Positions 14,601-22,610 of a stretch of 64,000 nucleotides of DNA are shown here, piece after piece. Position 1 is the first letter of the stretch. The number at the start of each line of letters is the position of its first letter. The stretch lies in contig JAUCBJ010001551.1 of NCBI GenBank assembly GCA_032718475.1, positions 1 through 64,000 on the forward strand, given 5' to 3'. The stretch is from Nemertoderma westbladi. Lineage: Eukaryota > Xenacoelomorpha > Nemertodermatida > Nemertodermatidae. Under the pieces are notes generated by a model, which was not told the DNA's origin, did not search any database, and saw nothing but the letters and a program-made list of their open reading frames with translations. The position numbers and the translations under genes were made by a program.

Positions 14601-17600
14601 CAATTGTGGGATCGTGTACGTTTTTTCCAAACATGTTTTTATTTTACAAAATTTAATATAAAAAAGTCAATAGGGGAGTTTTGGCGTCCTGGGCTTTCTT
14701 CCTTGGGGAGAATTCAACCTACTATGTACATACTCCACATTACATCAACTGGGATGCCCATTGACTTGATAGTGATTGACAGTATACCTGAATGGGACGC
14801 TTATAAAATGGATGAAAAAGCTCTGTTTGGTGTAATCAATTCAGTAGGCTTATATACTTATATGCTTATTTATTTCGATTATTTTATGCTTATATAGAAC
14901 AGAAGATTATGACTGACTGCAATCATAAGTACAGTACAGTATATGAAAATAGATATGATTGAATAAATGCATAAAAATATGTAGGCCTACATAACAAATA
15001 AAAGTATGTGGCATGACAAAACAAAACACAAAAGCCAATAGATTAGTTACCGGTACATCATAAATAAATTAATTGTATATATTGTACAGTACAGTAATAA
15101 CGGTAGGAATTTACTTATATTACAAAATAAAGTTTATTACAGAATATTTCGGTCTACAGGCATTTATAAATGGATAAAATTAATTACAAAACATTATTAA
15201 TGTATTGAAGTACTTGGTTGAACACGTAAAACACGTTTGATGGGCCTTCGCGCCGCACGAGGCTCATTTATGAGATACAAATTCAAATTGAACAATTCTA
15301 TCATAAAATCGGTATTTACGACTTCCAGTACATTGGGTCATGGATAGCTTATGGATCGCTTACTTTCGTGGCTCGCCCCACACATAAAAGAACAAGTAAC
15401 CACAATACCAGAGCAGAATGATTTCTAGCAGCTGCATTGATAATGGATTGCTATGCCTGGTTATTAACAAAATTGCGCCGCCGAAACTCCCTATTCCCCA
15501 TGACTTCCCGAGATTATTCGCATCTTCAAGGCCAGTGTCCTTTAAGATGCGTCTCAAGAAAGTCATGGGCTGTCCACCATGCTTATTCTCTCGTCTCGTG
15601 TATAAGTCTAAGTACGGCAAAATATTAATAACTCAAAGTATATTGCGTCTTGAGTAGGCCTATGTATTATATATTATTAAAAAGCGGTTTTTGTTCCCTA
15701 GTTAAATTGTATTGCACAATATTTACTGCTCTATTATTTATTACTTTTGATGTACAGTTAAGAGAACCATGTGAAACGTCAACCTAAGTTTGAAAATTAT
15801 TTGGGACAGTATAATTTGTAGGAATGTTCATTAAACAAGTAATTATTATTTTACTGTTCAAACAATTTGTAATTGTAATAATAATAAGTATTAAAAGCAT
15901 AAAAACAATTGTAATTGTTATTTCACAGTACTGTACGGGGTGGGCCTCTATATTATTTTATACTGTAATTAACTTATATATAATATGATACCACTACGAT
16001 TAAGATATTCACGTGGTGTTGTAATATTAGCATTCGTCGTCATAGTAACATTGTTATTTATATATAATAGAAATCCTAATGGCTGGGAACCATTACGTCA
16101 CGTAATTTTTGAAACGACTAGGTTATCAGACAATGAAGATATTGCCAGACCTTGGATATCCACCAAAGAAAACAGTTTAAAAATACTGCTTGTTACATTT
16201 ATGCGAACTGGTTCCAGTTTCTTTGGGGAAATATTTAACCAAAATCCAAATGTCTTCTATTTATTTGAACCTTTGAGATTTATTTCTGACTCTTTATACA
16301 AGGACCCTAGCGGCAGTATTCTGAATCAATTCAACGTGACTTGTGATTCTCCTTGTAAGAAAACTAACTTTTGGGATTTCCCAGAAACAGCCAAACGACG
16401 GGCTTTTCGTTCTTTATTTAATTGCAACTGGCCCCAACAGTTTCTTTTGTTCGGACGCGGCTGTGAAACAAAGTTGCTAATAGATAATGGATACTGCAAC
16501 GAGACGCAAGATGGCGGGTACAGGGGTAATGCCAATAGAGTTTTGGACGAGGTTAGTGAAATCTGTTTAAATCATCAATTTCGGGTGGCCAAAACAATCC
16601 GTGTGATGGATTTGGCTCCAGCAGTGCGGAATCTAATTCTTGAGGAGAATTTCCGTGTTGTGATTTTGTTCCGGGATCCCAGAGGTCATGGATCGTCGAT
16701 GAGTCACAATAAACTCAATGAGTATTCGGCGGAGCGGATCTCAGATACTGTCTATCATTACTGTAAGTGGATGGGAAACATGGTCAGCACAGTCCAGTCA
16801 GACCCTGTTGTTTCCAAGGCAACCACTGTGGTACGTTACGAAGACCTTGCTATAGACCCTGAAGGTGTCTACAAGGCGCTCTATAAACGTTTTTCCATTC
16901 CACGACACGAAAACGTTGAGAAATTTCTAAAAAAAAACTCGTTTTACAAGAAATATCAACTGCAGATGTGGGGAAATCGTGTGACTAAAGATATTCCGAA
17001 ATCGGCGAAAGATATCGCTTTGGCTTGGCGGGAGCATGTTTCCAATGCCACCGGTAACATCGTTTACTCTGACTGTAGTAAATTTATTGATCTCGAGTTG
17101 CTAGGATACATGTCTAGTGGGTCAGAAAATATCTTGGGTGCTCAGAAAATAAATCCTTTGTGATTTTAAAAACATAATCAATCAGTTGTTTTACAATTAA
17201 ATTTCAGTTATCGGTGATGGGTGTATCCTATTATTAGATAATTAATTGTGCAGTCAATTTCTTATTTATTAGTAGGCCTAATAACAAATGAGATCCATTT
17301 TGTTTACATGGTTAAAATTAATACAATATTACACAAATATAATAGAAAAACAAAACGAATTACATATTTTTCGAATTTTTCAGTAGACATTTTAAATTTC
17401 ATTAATTTCTATATAAATGTATATAAACAAAACACGAAGTGGGGACTTCGCGCAGCACGAAGTTGGCAGAGCCTTAGCGAATTGACACTGTTAGTATAGT
17501 GGGTGGGTCAATTTATGCAAATAGTTGTCGTTGTCACGTTGGCCCTCTAGCGGCAGACTGGAGAACTGCAGATGGATTCGCCTCCTTTGAAAGTCACAGC

Positions 17601-17832
17601 TAATGGTCTAATACATATCTGCCAAGTTTCAGCTTAAACGGATTAAAAGCAAAGAAATGGGAGGGCATTTAATGTTTAGACATGTGGCCCTCTAGCGGGA
17701 GACCATTGCACTGATGGTGTCTGAAAGTCTCTCAAAAATCTCAACTTTTGCTCATATTGATACCTACAAATTTTCAACTTGGCAGCTTTAAATCCGACAA
17801 AGTTATTAGCATGTCAAAATCGTAACGACGAC

Positions 17833-17864
<32 letters not shown>

Positions 17865-20800
17865 CAACGACGACGACGACGACGACGACAACTATTTGCA
17901 TAAATTGACCCACCCCCTAACAGTGTCAATTCGCTAAGGCTCCGCCAACTTCGTGGCTCGCCCCACATATGGGAGTGTATTTTGGTATTCATTAGCTTTA
18001 AGCTACTGTAAGTCTTATATTTTTTAGCTCCAGTTAGTGTGGGCTTTCATGAGTGTCGGTCGGACGGACAGTGAATGGAAAGGTGGGTGGATGGGAAGAT
18101 GGAAATTATTATTATTAATTATTTAATCAAGGCATGCACAACCCATATGATAACAAGTTAATAATTAATTAAACTATAAGTAAACAAAACCAAGGTGAAA
18201 ACACCGAGCGAGGACAAAAATGTATAATGTAATGTTAAAATAAAAATAAATAAATAAGTACATAAGGATATTATAGAGACTGAGTAATATAATATGAGTA
18301 TAGTAAATAACAACTATTTCTCACTAAGGCCATTCTCATAAATATCTAACCGAAAACCAAATAATTATGATTATTAAGGGGGGGGGGGGGGGTAGCACCC
18401 CAAAATTGAACCTCACACACAGTCTCTGGACCATAAAATTGGGTAAAAATTATTTTTTGTGCTACTAAACATTGTCTGGACTGTCTGAGAATAGCCAAAC
18501 CAAATATGGGTTCAGAAGAACCCTGCATCCAATTATTCTGAACAAATTTTGCCACAAATGCTCTGGAGCCTTTTTAGAACAAAAAGGCCCCAAAAAAGGG
18601 CTATTTTTGGGCATTTTTGATATAAAAAGGCTCCAGGGCATTTCCAACCAAATTTGTTCCGAAGAAGTATGGAGAAGGGTAATCTTAACGAGTGTACCAA
18701 ATTTCAACTCATTTCATTTAAAACTGGCGGAGAAATAGCCTTTTTCATGAAAAAACGTCATTCTGAGATATGGGTGTTTAAAGTTTAAGGAACAATTCAA
18801 ACCTTCCCGCTATTTTAGATAATACCATTTTTCTATGTTCAACAATAACTTTGTCAAAAATGAATGAAATTCAATGAAATTTTTCATGCTTGCTAAACAT
18901 ATAACTAGTAAAACAACTTTCTAGCAATTTTATTCATATCTGTAACGTGAGAGCCTTTTTTATGAAAAGGGACCCTTACAATTGTAATATATAGTGCTGC
19001 TCGAAGACTTTTCAAAAATCACACCAGCTCTTACGTTTTGGGTAATAACTTGAGTTTGAGAAAAGATATGAGAAAACTGCTTGCAGATTTGAAATCTCCA
19101 TTAAATTTGGCCTTAAATACCTCTGAGCACTGAGCAGTAGATTAAACTCTGAACAGTATATCTAATCTCTGAGCAGTAGATCTAACCTCTGAGCAGTAGA
19201 TCTAACCTCTGAACAGTAGATCTAACCACTCAGCAGCATATCTAACCTCTGAGCAGTAGATCTAACCTCCCAGCAGCATATCTAACCTCTGAGCAGTAGA
19301 TCTAACCACTGAGCAGTAGATATAACCTCTGAGCAGTAGATCTAACCTCTCAGCAGCATATCTAACCATTGAGCAGTAGATCTAACCTCTGAGCAGTAGA
19401 TCTAACCTCCCAGCAGCATATCTAACCTCTGAGCAGTAGATCTAACCACTGAGCAGTAGATTAACCTCTGGACAGTATATCTAACCTCTGAGCAGTAGAT
19501 CGAACCACTCAGCAGCATATCTAACCTCTGAGCAGTAAATCTAACCACTCAGCAGCATATCTAACCTCTGAGCAGTAGATCTAACCTCTGAACAGTAGAT
19601 CTAACCTCTGAGCAATAGATATAACCACTCAGCAGTAGAAAATAACCTCTGAGCAGTAGATTAACCTCTGAACAGTATATCTAACCTCTGAGCAGTAGAT
19701 CTAACCACTCATCAGCATATCTAACCTCTGAGCAGTAGATCTAACCACTGAGCAGTAGATCTAACCACTGGGCAGTATATCTAACCTCTGAGCAGTAGAT
19801 CTAGCCACTCAGCAGCATATCTAACCTCTGAGCAGTAAATCTAACCACTCAGCAGCATATCTAACCTCTGAGCAGTAGATCTAACCTCTGAACAGTAGAT
19901 TAACCTCTGAGCAGTAGATCTAACCACTCAGCAGCATATCTAACCTCTGAGCAGTAGATATAACCTCTGAACAGTATATCTAACCTCTGAGCAGTAGATC
20001 TAACCTCTGAGCAGTAGTTCTAACCTCTGAGCAGTAAATCTAACCTGAGCAGTAGATCTAGCCACTCAGCAGGTATTTTGATCCCCAAAGAGTCAATCTT
20101 AAATTTATAATGTGGTTATTTTATTTTTAGGACCGAAGTGGAATTAATAGAACAAGAATCAGCTCATAAGGTTAGTTTCATCTTCTATTGAATTCACAAT
20201 TGGTATAAACTGCGTCCTTCTGTCAACTTCTTTATTGATCCATTTAGTGTACGTCGTACGTCCGTGAGTGATTAGTTTGAGTTTCTGCTTTGTGACTGTC
20301 TCTTTAAAATTATCAAAAGGCGCAACTTTCGTTTTCAGGCGGCTGACGTTGGACATTCAAGGATAGGTAACAATGCCTCCAACAACACAGACGCACCAAC
20401 ATATAGTCGAGAAGATTCTGAAGGTTTGTTTAATAGTAGCTTATCGTAGAACCGTGAGGACAATAATTATAGTGGTCTTGTTTAGCTTTGCTTTCATTGT
20501 TTTTTGTTGTTTGTTTTCTTTTCTGATTCAGGAGATCAAATTTCGCTCTTGAGCAATTTCCACCTATTTTTACCTTTGCATCGTTTTCTTTACATATTAT
20601 AACAATTCCCTAAGGGGGCGTTCATTTGCGTGACATACTTTATTAACGCTTTATAATATATATAATATACATACTTTATAACCTAATTATTGTTCCTGTA
20701 GTAGAATAAACAGATGAAAATGATTAATTGGACTTGCCAAACTTAATAACAATAATTATCCTGATATAACTTTTCTTTTTTAGGTTTAGAAGAAGGCGAA

Positions 20801-22141
20801 ATCGGCTGTTCCCCTCCTGTTGATAGCCGCGACACGCCACCAACTCCAGCCCACGTAAATATTCCAGCACAAGTCGGGGACACTATTATGGGACCAACCC
20901 CAGTCTGCAACCCTGTTAGCCTACCTGCTCAAGGAACTCCCGTAACAGTTGACGTCACCAATATGTTATCAGATCATGATACTCGTGTCTCTTTATCAGT
21001 GAATACGATATCCGATATCCCCCGATGTGCCGTTGATGATATGCCGTCAAGTATCTCCTGTGATATTCTTCCGAGTGGTGTTCACGATACATATTTTAGT
21101 GACTCATCATCCGATCTCGCTTCGAGTGCCGGCCAAGAGATACTCTTTAGCGGCGCACCAGTTATAGGTGGCGCCGTTGATGCGCAATTGCGTGGCGACT
21201 ACGATAGGCCACTGGAACACCGGTCGGTTGATTCTCCCCGCGATTTATCTAACATTATCAGTGGCGTTCCTCCCCTAAGTGGGGTCAATGCTATATACTT
21301 CGGTTACGGGCCGGATACAGGAGAGGCACTTGATATACCGCTAGATGGCGCCGCTCATATACCACTGAGTGGCGCTATTGATGTACCACTGAGTGGCGCT
21401 ATTGATGTACCACTGAGTGGCGCTATTGATGTACCGATGAGTGGCGCCGCTGATGTACCACTGAGTGGCGCTATTGATGTACCACTGAGTGGCGCTATTG
21501 ATGTACCACTGAGTGGCGCTACTGATGTCCCGATAAGTGGCGCCGCTGATGTACCACTGAGTGGCGCTACTGATGTACCACTGAGTGGCGCTATTGATGT
21601 ACCACTGAGTGGCGCTACTGATGTCCCGATAAGTGGCGCCGCTGATGTACCACTGAGTGGCGCTACTGATGTCCCGATGAGTGGCGCCGCTGATGTACCA
21701 CTGAGTGGCGCTACTGATGTACCACTGAGTGGCGCTATTGATGTACCACTGCGTGGCGCCTCTCATGTACCACTGAGTGGCGCTACTAATGCACCACTGA
21801 GTGGCGCTATTGATGTACCACGGAGTGGCGCTACTAATGCACCACTGAGTGGCGCTATTGATGTACCACTGAGTGGCGCTATTGATGTATCACGGAGTGG
21901 CGCTACTGATGTACTACTTCCTGGCGCTCCAGTTATTGACACGAGCTCTGCTACTGGCGCCACTTGGACTAGTAATAAGGACTCGAACGCTACTGAACCC
22001 TCGGGCTCTAATGAAACTCTCGACCCACAGGTATCGTTCGTTTCACCAGATAGCACAACAACTCAATTCAGTAACGTATCGGCAGCTAATTTGAATTCCA
22101 GTCACCCAAACACAGACTGCGATACTGAAGTTTGGGATTGA
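71..22141 (+). CDS. Long disordered Pro-rich / octapeptide-repeat protein, 3' six exons
   Basis: Six exons join with consistent phase: 71-246, 715-1201, 1516-2623, 20131-20170, 20339-20423 and 20784-22141. All have AG acceptors and GT donors (gttagt, gtaagt, gtgagt, gttagt, gtttgt); phases across the five introns are 0, 1, 2, 0, 1, and the stop is TGA at 22139. The gene begins upstream of the window. The first exon encodes a possible helical stretch (about residues NLMGWIQTATKAISA). The second is polar and low-complexity. The third carries a basic KRKKK cluster, then FPPQGAP-type proline repeats and an acidic SDYDSDM patch, ending in ADPRLRRN. The last exon has an EEGEI motif, TPPTP and about 25 eight-residue repeats. 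I see no globular domain and do not recognise the family. The basic cluster, DPRL-like and EEGEI motifs resemble nuclear RNA-processing scaffolds, but that is only a guess. The gene hosts a 17.5-kb intron containing another gene and several mobile elements. Confidence 0.75.
2644..3623. repeat. 20-bp minisatellite, array 1
   Basis: About 49 tandem copies of a 20-bp unit, agcagtagatctaacctctg, with variants cactcagcagcat and ctctgaacagtat. It starts about 20 bases after the 5' splice site at 2624 and stops abruptly at the LINE junction near 3624. The same unit, with the same rare variant ctctgagcactgagcagtag, recurs at 19121-20073 at the far end of the same intron. Confidence 0.95.
3624..5147 (+). 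mobile_element. RTE-like LINE copy A, 5' portion (endonuclease + N-terminal RT), degenerate
   Basis: Reading frame from about 3650 encodes the C-terminal half of an APE-type endonuclease: CYSPTS, GDFNASL, then QIDHILLRRK and SSDHRLIVAKVR, the typical terminal motifs. About 30-40 residues seem deleted near 3995, where the protein jumps from HLQ to ERTGKLWT. Near 4200 the frame shifts to a linker and the start of reverse transcriptase (NRASGVDGVPPEVFK, NKLVPVPKKGN, GNQNGFRKG). The frame then stops at 5147 because another LINE has inserted there. The other half resumes at 7911. The copy is 5'-truncated, abutting the 20-bp minisatellite. I assign it to the RTE-like group from the GVLQGDTLAPFLF motif and the short (TAG)n tail; clade placement is tentative. 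Confidence 0.85.
5148..7905 (+). mobile_element. Second LINE nested in LINE A, nearly intact RT
   Basis: This insert splits LINE A exactly at the phrase GFRKG/RGTMEP. The uninterrupted copy at 60.5-61.5 kb reads straight through this point. The bases AAAGG are repeated at 5143-5147 and 7906-7910, a plausible short target-site duplication. The reading frame from about 5150 is shifted once near 5560 and then stays open to 7464. The RT shows SAFDKVSYHKLFDKL, GVRQGGVLSPLLFNFYI and SYADDIIVLAN, followed by a thumb/C-terminal region (IPSITYGSS). There is no endonuclease, so it is 5'-truncated. It ends in an (AATA)n-type tail near 7890. It belongs to a different family from LINE A. Confidence 0.85.
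7906..9150 (+). mobile_element. RTE-like LINE copy A, 3' portion (RT + C-terminus)
   Basis: This continues LINE A after the nested insert. It contains FVDFFKAFDSVSRSR, GVLQGDTLAPFLFIIVVDY and DLDFADDLGVLSE (the RT catalytic motif), then LFINSRKT and the C-terminal LRFAGHCFRRED and NKHGGQPMTFLRR motifs, ending at 9091. One extra base near 8103, relative to copy B, shifts the frame. The 3' end carries tagtagtagt at 9141-9150, matching the longer (CTA)n at the end of copy B. The element is dead. Confidence 0.85.
9151..9684. other. Non-coding stretch with short GATTGAATTA repeats
   Basis: No coding frame, and no element that I recognise. At 9614-9665 there are a few degenerate copies of gattgaatta. 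I see nothing else. Confidence 0.5.
9685..9789. repeat. Two direct 53-bp repeats leading into a MITE
   Basis: cccatgtgaag(t/a)ataccagac with its following 30 bases appears at 9685 and 9738, and a third start at 9791 continues into the MITE. These look like truncated or tandemly amplified termini of that MITE. Confidence 0.7.
9790..10012 (+). mobile_element. Short MITE copy 1 (CCCATGTGAAGAATACCAGG termini)
   Basis: About 222 bp bounded by CCCATGTGAAGAATACCAGG on the left and its reverse complement on the right (tcctggtattcttcacatgg, 9991-10010). A near-identical copy lies in opposite orientation at 11425-11648. It has no coding capacity. It contains the recurrent motif aaccaaaacaataaac. Confidence 0.75.
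10600..10700 (+). repeat. Direct repeat of ~45 bp with CCTAGATGGCG core
   Basis: The sequence from cctagatggcgttatac through ccagctctacc occurs twice in tandem (starts near 10604 and 10650). A diverged relative of its second half precedes the tRNA-like SINE head at about 37690, so this may be part of the same SINE family. Confidence 0.6.
11093..11114 (+). repeat. Poly-G tract
   Basis: 22 consecutive G. One of several long mononucleotide G/C tracts in the window. Confidence 0.9.
11120..11275 (-). repeat. Dispersed repeat 'GGAAAGGAGCAGGTTACAG' family
   Basis: Read on the minus strand this contains agggaaaggagcaggttac followed by ttaaccaaaacaataaac. Related copies lie at 10822-10874 (+), 36690-36790 (+), 50330-50450 (-) and 57735-57880 (-). 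It is non-coding and probably a short interspersed or MITE-type repeat. Confidence 0.7.
11425..11648 (-). mobile_element. Short MITE copy 2, inverted relative to copy 1
   Basis: This is the reverse complement of 9790-10012 with a few substitutions, beginning cccatgtgaagaattccagg and ending attcttcatatgggg. The two copies bracket a 1.4-kb non-coding spacer and form a potential long hairpin. Confidence 0.75.
11918..12955. mobile_element. 1038-bp TIR element with internal tandem repeats and TAAG duplication
   Basis: It begins CTACGGTGGCCCATAACGG and ends with the exact reverse complement. Similarity between the ends extends about 90 bases inward. TAAG flanks both ends (11914-11917 and 12956-12959), consistent with a 4-bp target-site duplication. 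Interior 11980-12340 is a degenerate array of caattgtttgttgctgtcac and cacggcagtacggcaac units. A shorter inverted array sits at 12740-12890. Between them, 12547-12745 is an open stretch rich in K, L and D residues that I do not recognise; it could be a captured exon. There is no transposase, so it is non-autonomous. Confidence 0.85.
12960..13984. other. Non-coding spacer with a small hairpin
   Basis: No gene found. 13006-13035 holds a perfect 12-bp stem (gcgacctttact / agtaaaggtcgc) with a 6-base loop. 13066-13080 is a short ACT microsatellite. Confidence 0.5.
13991..14078 (-). repeat. tRNA-derived SINE head or tRNA pseudogene
   Basis: On the minus strand it reads gggttcgatcccggc (pol III B-box-like), preceded by gttgacgtagtcaataaaac as a degenerate A-box region. 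It lacks a credible acceptor stem or CCA context, so it is more likely a SINE head than a working tRNA. Confidence 0.5.
14552..14575 (+). repeat. Poly-G tract
   Basis: 24 consecutive G in otherwise AT-rich sequence. Confidence 0.9.
14576..15464. other. Non-coding spacer with partial TIR-repeat ends
   Basis: No supported gene. 15243-15270 (ccttcgcgccgcacgaggct) and 15369-15384 (cgtggctcgccccac) resemble the termini of the 146-bp-monomer TIR family at 17433-17968 and 50875-52109, so a small solo or deleted copy may be present. Confidence 0.4.
15465..15600 (-). mobile_element. RTE-like LINE fragment D (extreme C-terminus)
   Basis: The minus strand encodes NKHGGQPMTFLRRILKDTGL and then a frame-decayed version of the copy A C-terminus. 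It is a 130-bp relic of the same LINE family as copies A, B and C. Confidence 0.8.
15985..17163 (+). CDS. Golgi carbohydrate sulfotransferase (Gal/GlcNAc/GalNAc 6-O type), intronless
   Basis: 392 residues in one uninterrupted frame. A short basic cytosolic tail is followed by one membrane segment at about residues 11-27 (GVVILAFVVIVTLLFIY), giving type II topology. The lumenal domain carries the 5'-phosphosulfate loop of PAPS-dependent sulfotransferases, RTGSSF at residues 74-79, followed by FNQNPNVFYLFEPL as in the CHST1-7 group. The 3'-phosphate binding element is RDPRGHGSS starting at residue 230. Several N-glycosylation sequons (NVT, NET, NAT) and paired cysteines fit a Golgi enzyme. Length matches the family's usual 380-480. 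It transfers sulfate from PAPS to a glycan hydroxyl; the acceptor sugar cannot be told. It lies on the same strand inside an intron of the Pro-rich gene, so it is a nested gene. A tttcacag at 15920-15927 could be the acceptor of a 5'-UTR intron. Confidence 0.9.
   Translation: MIPLRLRYSRGVVILAFVVIVTLLFIYNRNPNGWEPLRHVIFETTRLSDNEDIARPWISTKENSLKILLVTFMRTGSSFFGEIFNQNPNVFYLFEPLRFISDSLYKDPSGSILNQFNVTCDSPCKKTNFWDFPETAKRRAFRSLFNCNWPQQFLLFGRGCETKLLIDNGYCNETQDGGYRGNANRVLDEVSEICLNHQFRVAKTIRVMDLAPAVRNLILEENFRVVILFRDPRGHGSSMSHNKLNEYSAERISDTVYHYCKWMGNMVSTVQSDPVVSKATTVVRYEDLAIDPEGVYKALYKRFSIPRHENVEKFLKKNSFYKKYQLQMWGNRVTKDIPKSAKDIALAWREHVSNATGNIVYSDCSKFIDLELLGYMSSGSENILGAQKINPL
17433..17968 (+). mobile_element. 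TIR element F1 with two 146-bp monomers
   Basis: The left end includes gaagttggcagagccttagc, ttgacactgttag and gggtgggtcaatttatgcaa. The right end at 17890-17968 is the inverted complement. Inside are two copies of a unit carrying ggccctctagcgg (17543 and about 17689), and a (GAC)n run at 17823-17889. There is no protein. The same family with seven monomers is at 50875-52109. Confidence 0.85.
17823..17889 (+). repeat. (GAC)n microsatellite
   Basis: About 22 triplets of gac with two gacaac interruptions, adjacent to the right inverted end of element F1. Confidence 0.9.
17969..19120. other. Non-coding spacer
   Basis: No supported gene. It has a 15-base poly-G at 18378-18392. At 18555-18640 an internal inverted similarity (ctctggagcctttt and aaaaggctccag) could form a stem. 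The junction with the 20-bp minisatellite is at about 19121. Confidence 0.4.
19121..20073. repeat. 20-bp minisatellite, array 2
   Basis: About 47 copies of agcagtagatctaacctctg, the same unit as at 2644-3623, ending about 57 bases before the splice acceptor at 20130. The first units share the rare fused variant ctctgagcactgagcagtag with array 1 (near 3411) and follow it in a very similar order of variants. Confidence 0.95.
20131..22141 (+). CDS. Exon group 4-6 of the Pro-rich gene, with coding minisatellite
   Basis: Exon 20131-20170 (40 bp) completes the phase-2 codon left at 2623 and reads RTEVELIEQESAHK. Exon 20339-20423 reads AADVGHSRIGNN and onward, ending in phase 1. The terminal exon 20784-22141 reads GLEEGEIGCSPPVD and onward. 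From about 21336 to 21930 it consists of roughly 25 tandem 24-bp units encoding DVPLSGAI/DVPLSGAT with M, I or R substitutions. The downstream 200 residues are Ser/Thr/Asn-rich. The 24-bp period preserves frame. An AATAAA at 22256 lies 115 bases after the stop. Confidence 0.75.
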
Positions 22142-22255
22142 GAATAAACGTAACTAATTGTGTCAGGCAGCCTAATCCGAGGATGTGACTGCGTATAGAA
22201 TAGATTCATTATTCAGGTTATTAAAAAACAGATAATCTTAGCCTAGATGATCCAG

Positions 22256-22261
22256 AATAAA
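22256..22261 (+). promoter_or_regulatory. Candidate polyadenylation signal
   Basis: AATAAA lies about 115 bases after the TGA of the Pro-rich gene. A second AATAAA, at 22143-22148, is almost on top of the stop and is less likely to be used. Confidence 0.4.
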
Positions 22262-22610
22262 CTGAAATACATGATGGTGGTTTAATATGATTTTATTCGT
22301 TATAGATTTACCAAACACTTCCCAAAAATGTTAGTTAGTTATACTTTTAATCACGCAACCGTGTTTAACGATGTGATTAAAAGTCGCTTCATATTGACAC
22401 TAACTATTAACATTCTCAACTAATATAAGGGTTACAATTAATACTCCACATGGGAATGTGTAACGAATTTTACTGATTTTTATTTAATTTTACACGTCTA
22501 CAACTCGTTACTTAATTCCTACTCATTGCGCTCCTGAACTACTCGTGACGAGTGTTACAAAAACAATTAGTTTCTCCAGAACATAACACCAGATAATTTC
22601 AGATAAAATC

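Noticed and set aside
21341-21766. Minus-strand frame across the octapeptide repeat
   Set aside because: Shadow of the in-frame 24-bp coding repeat on the plus strand, which has exon context and splice support.
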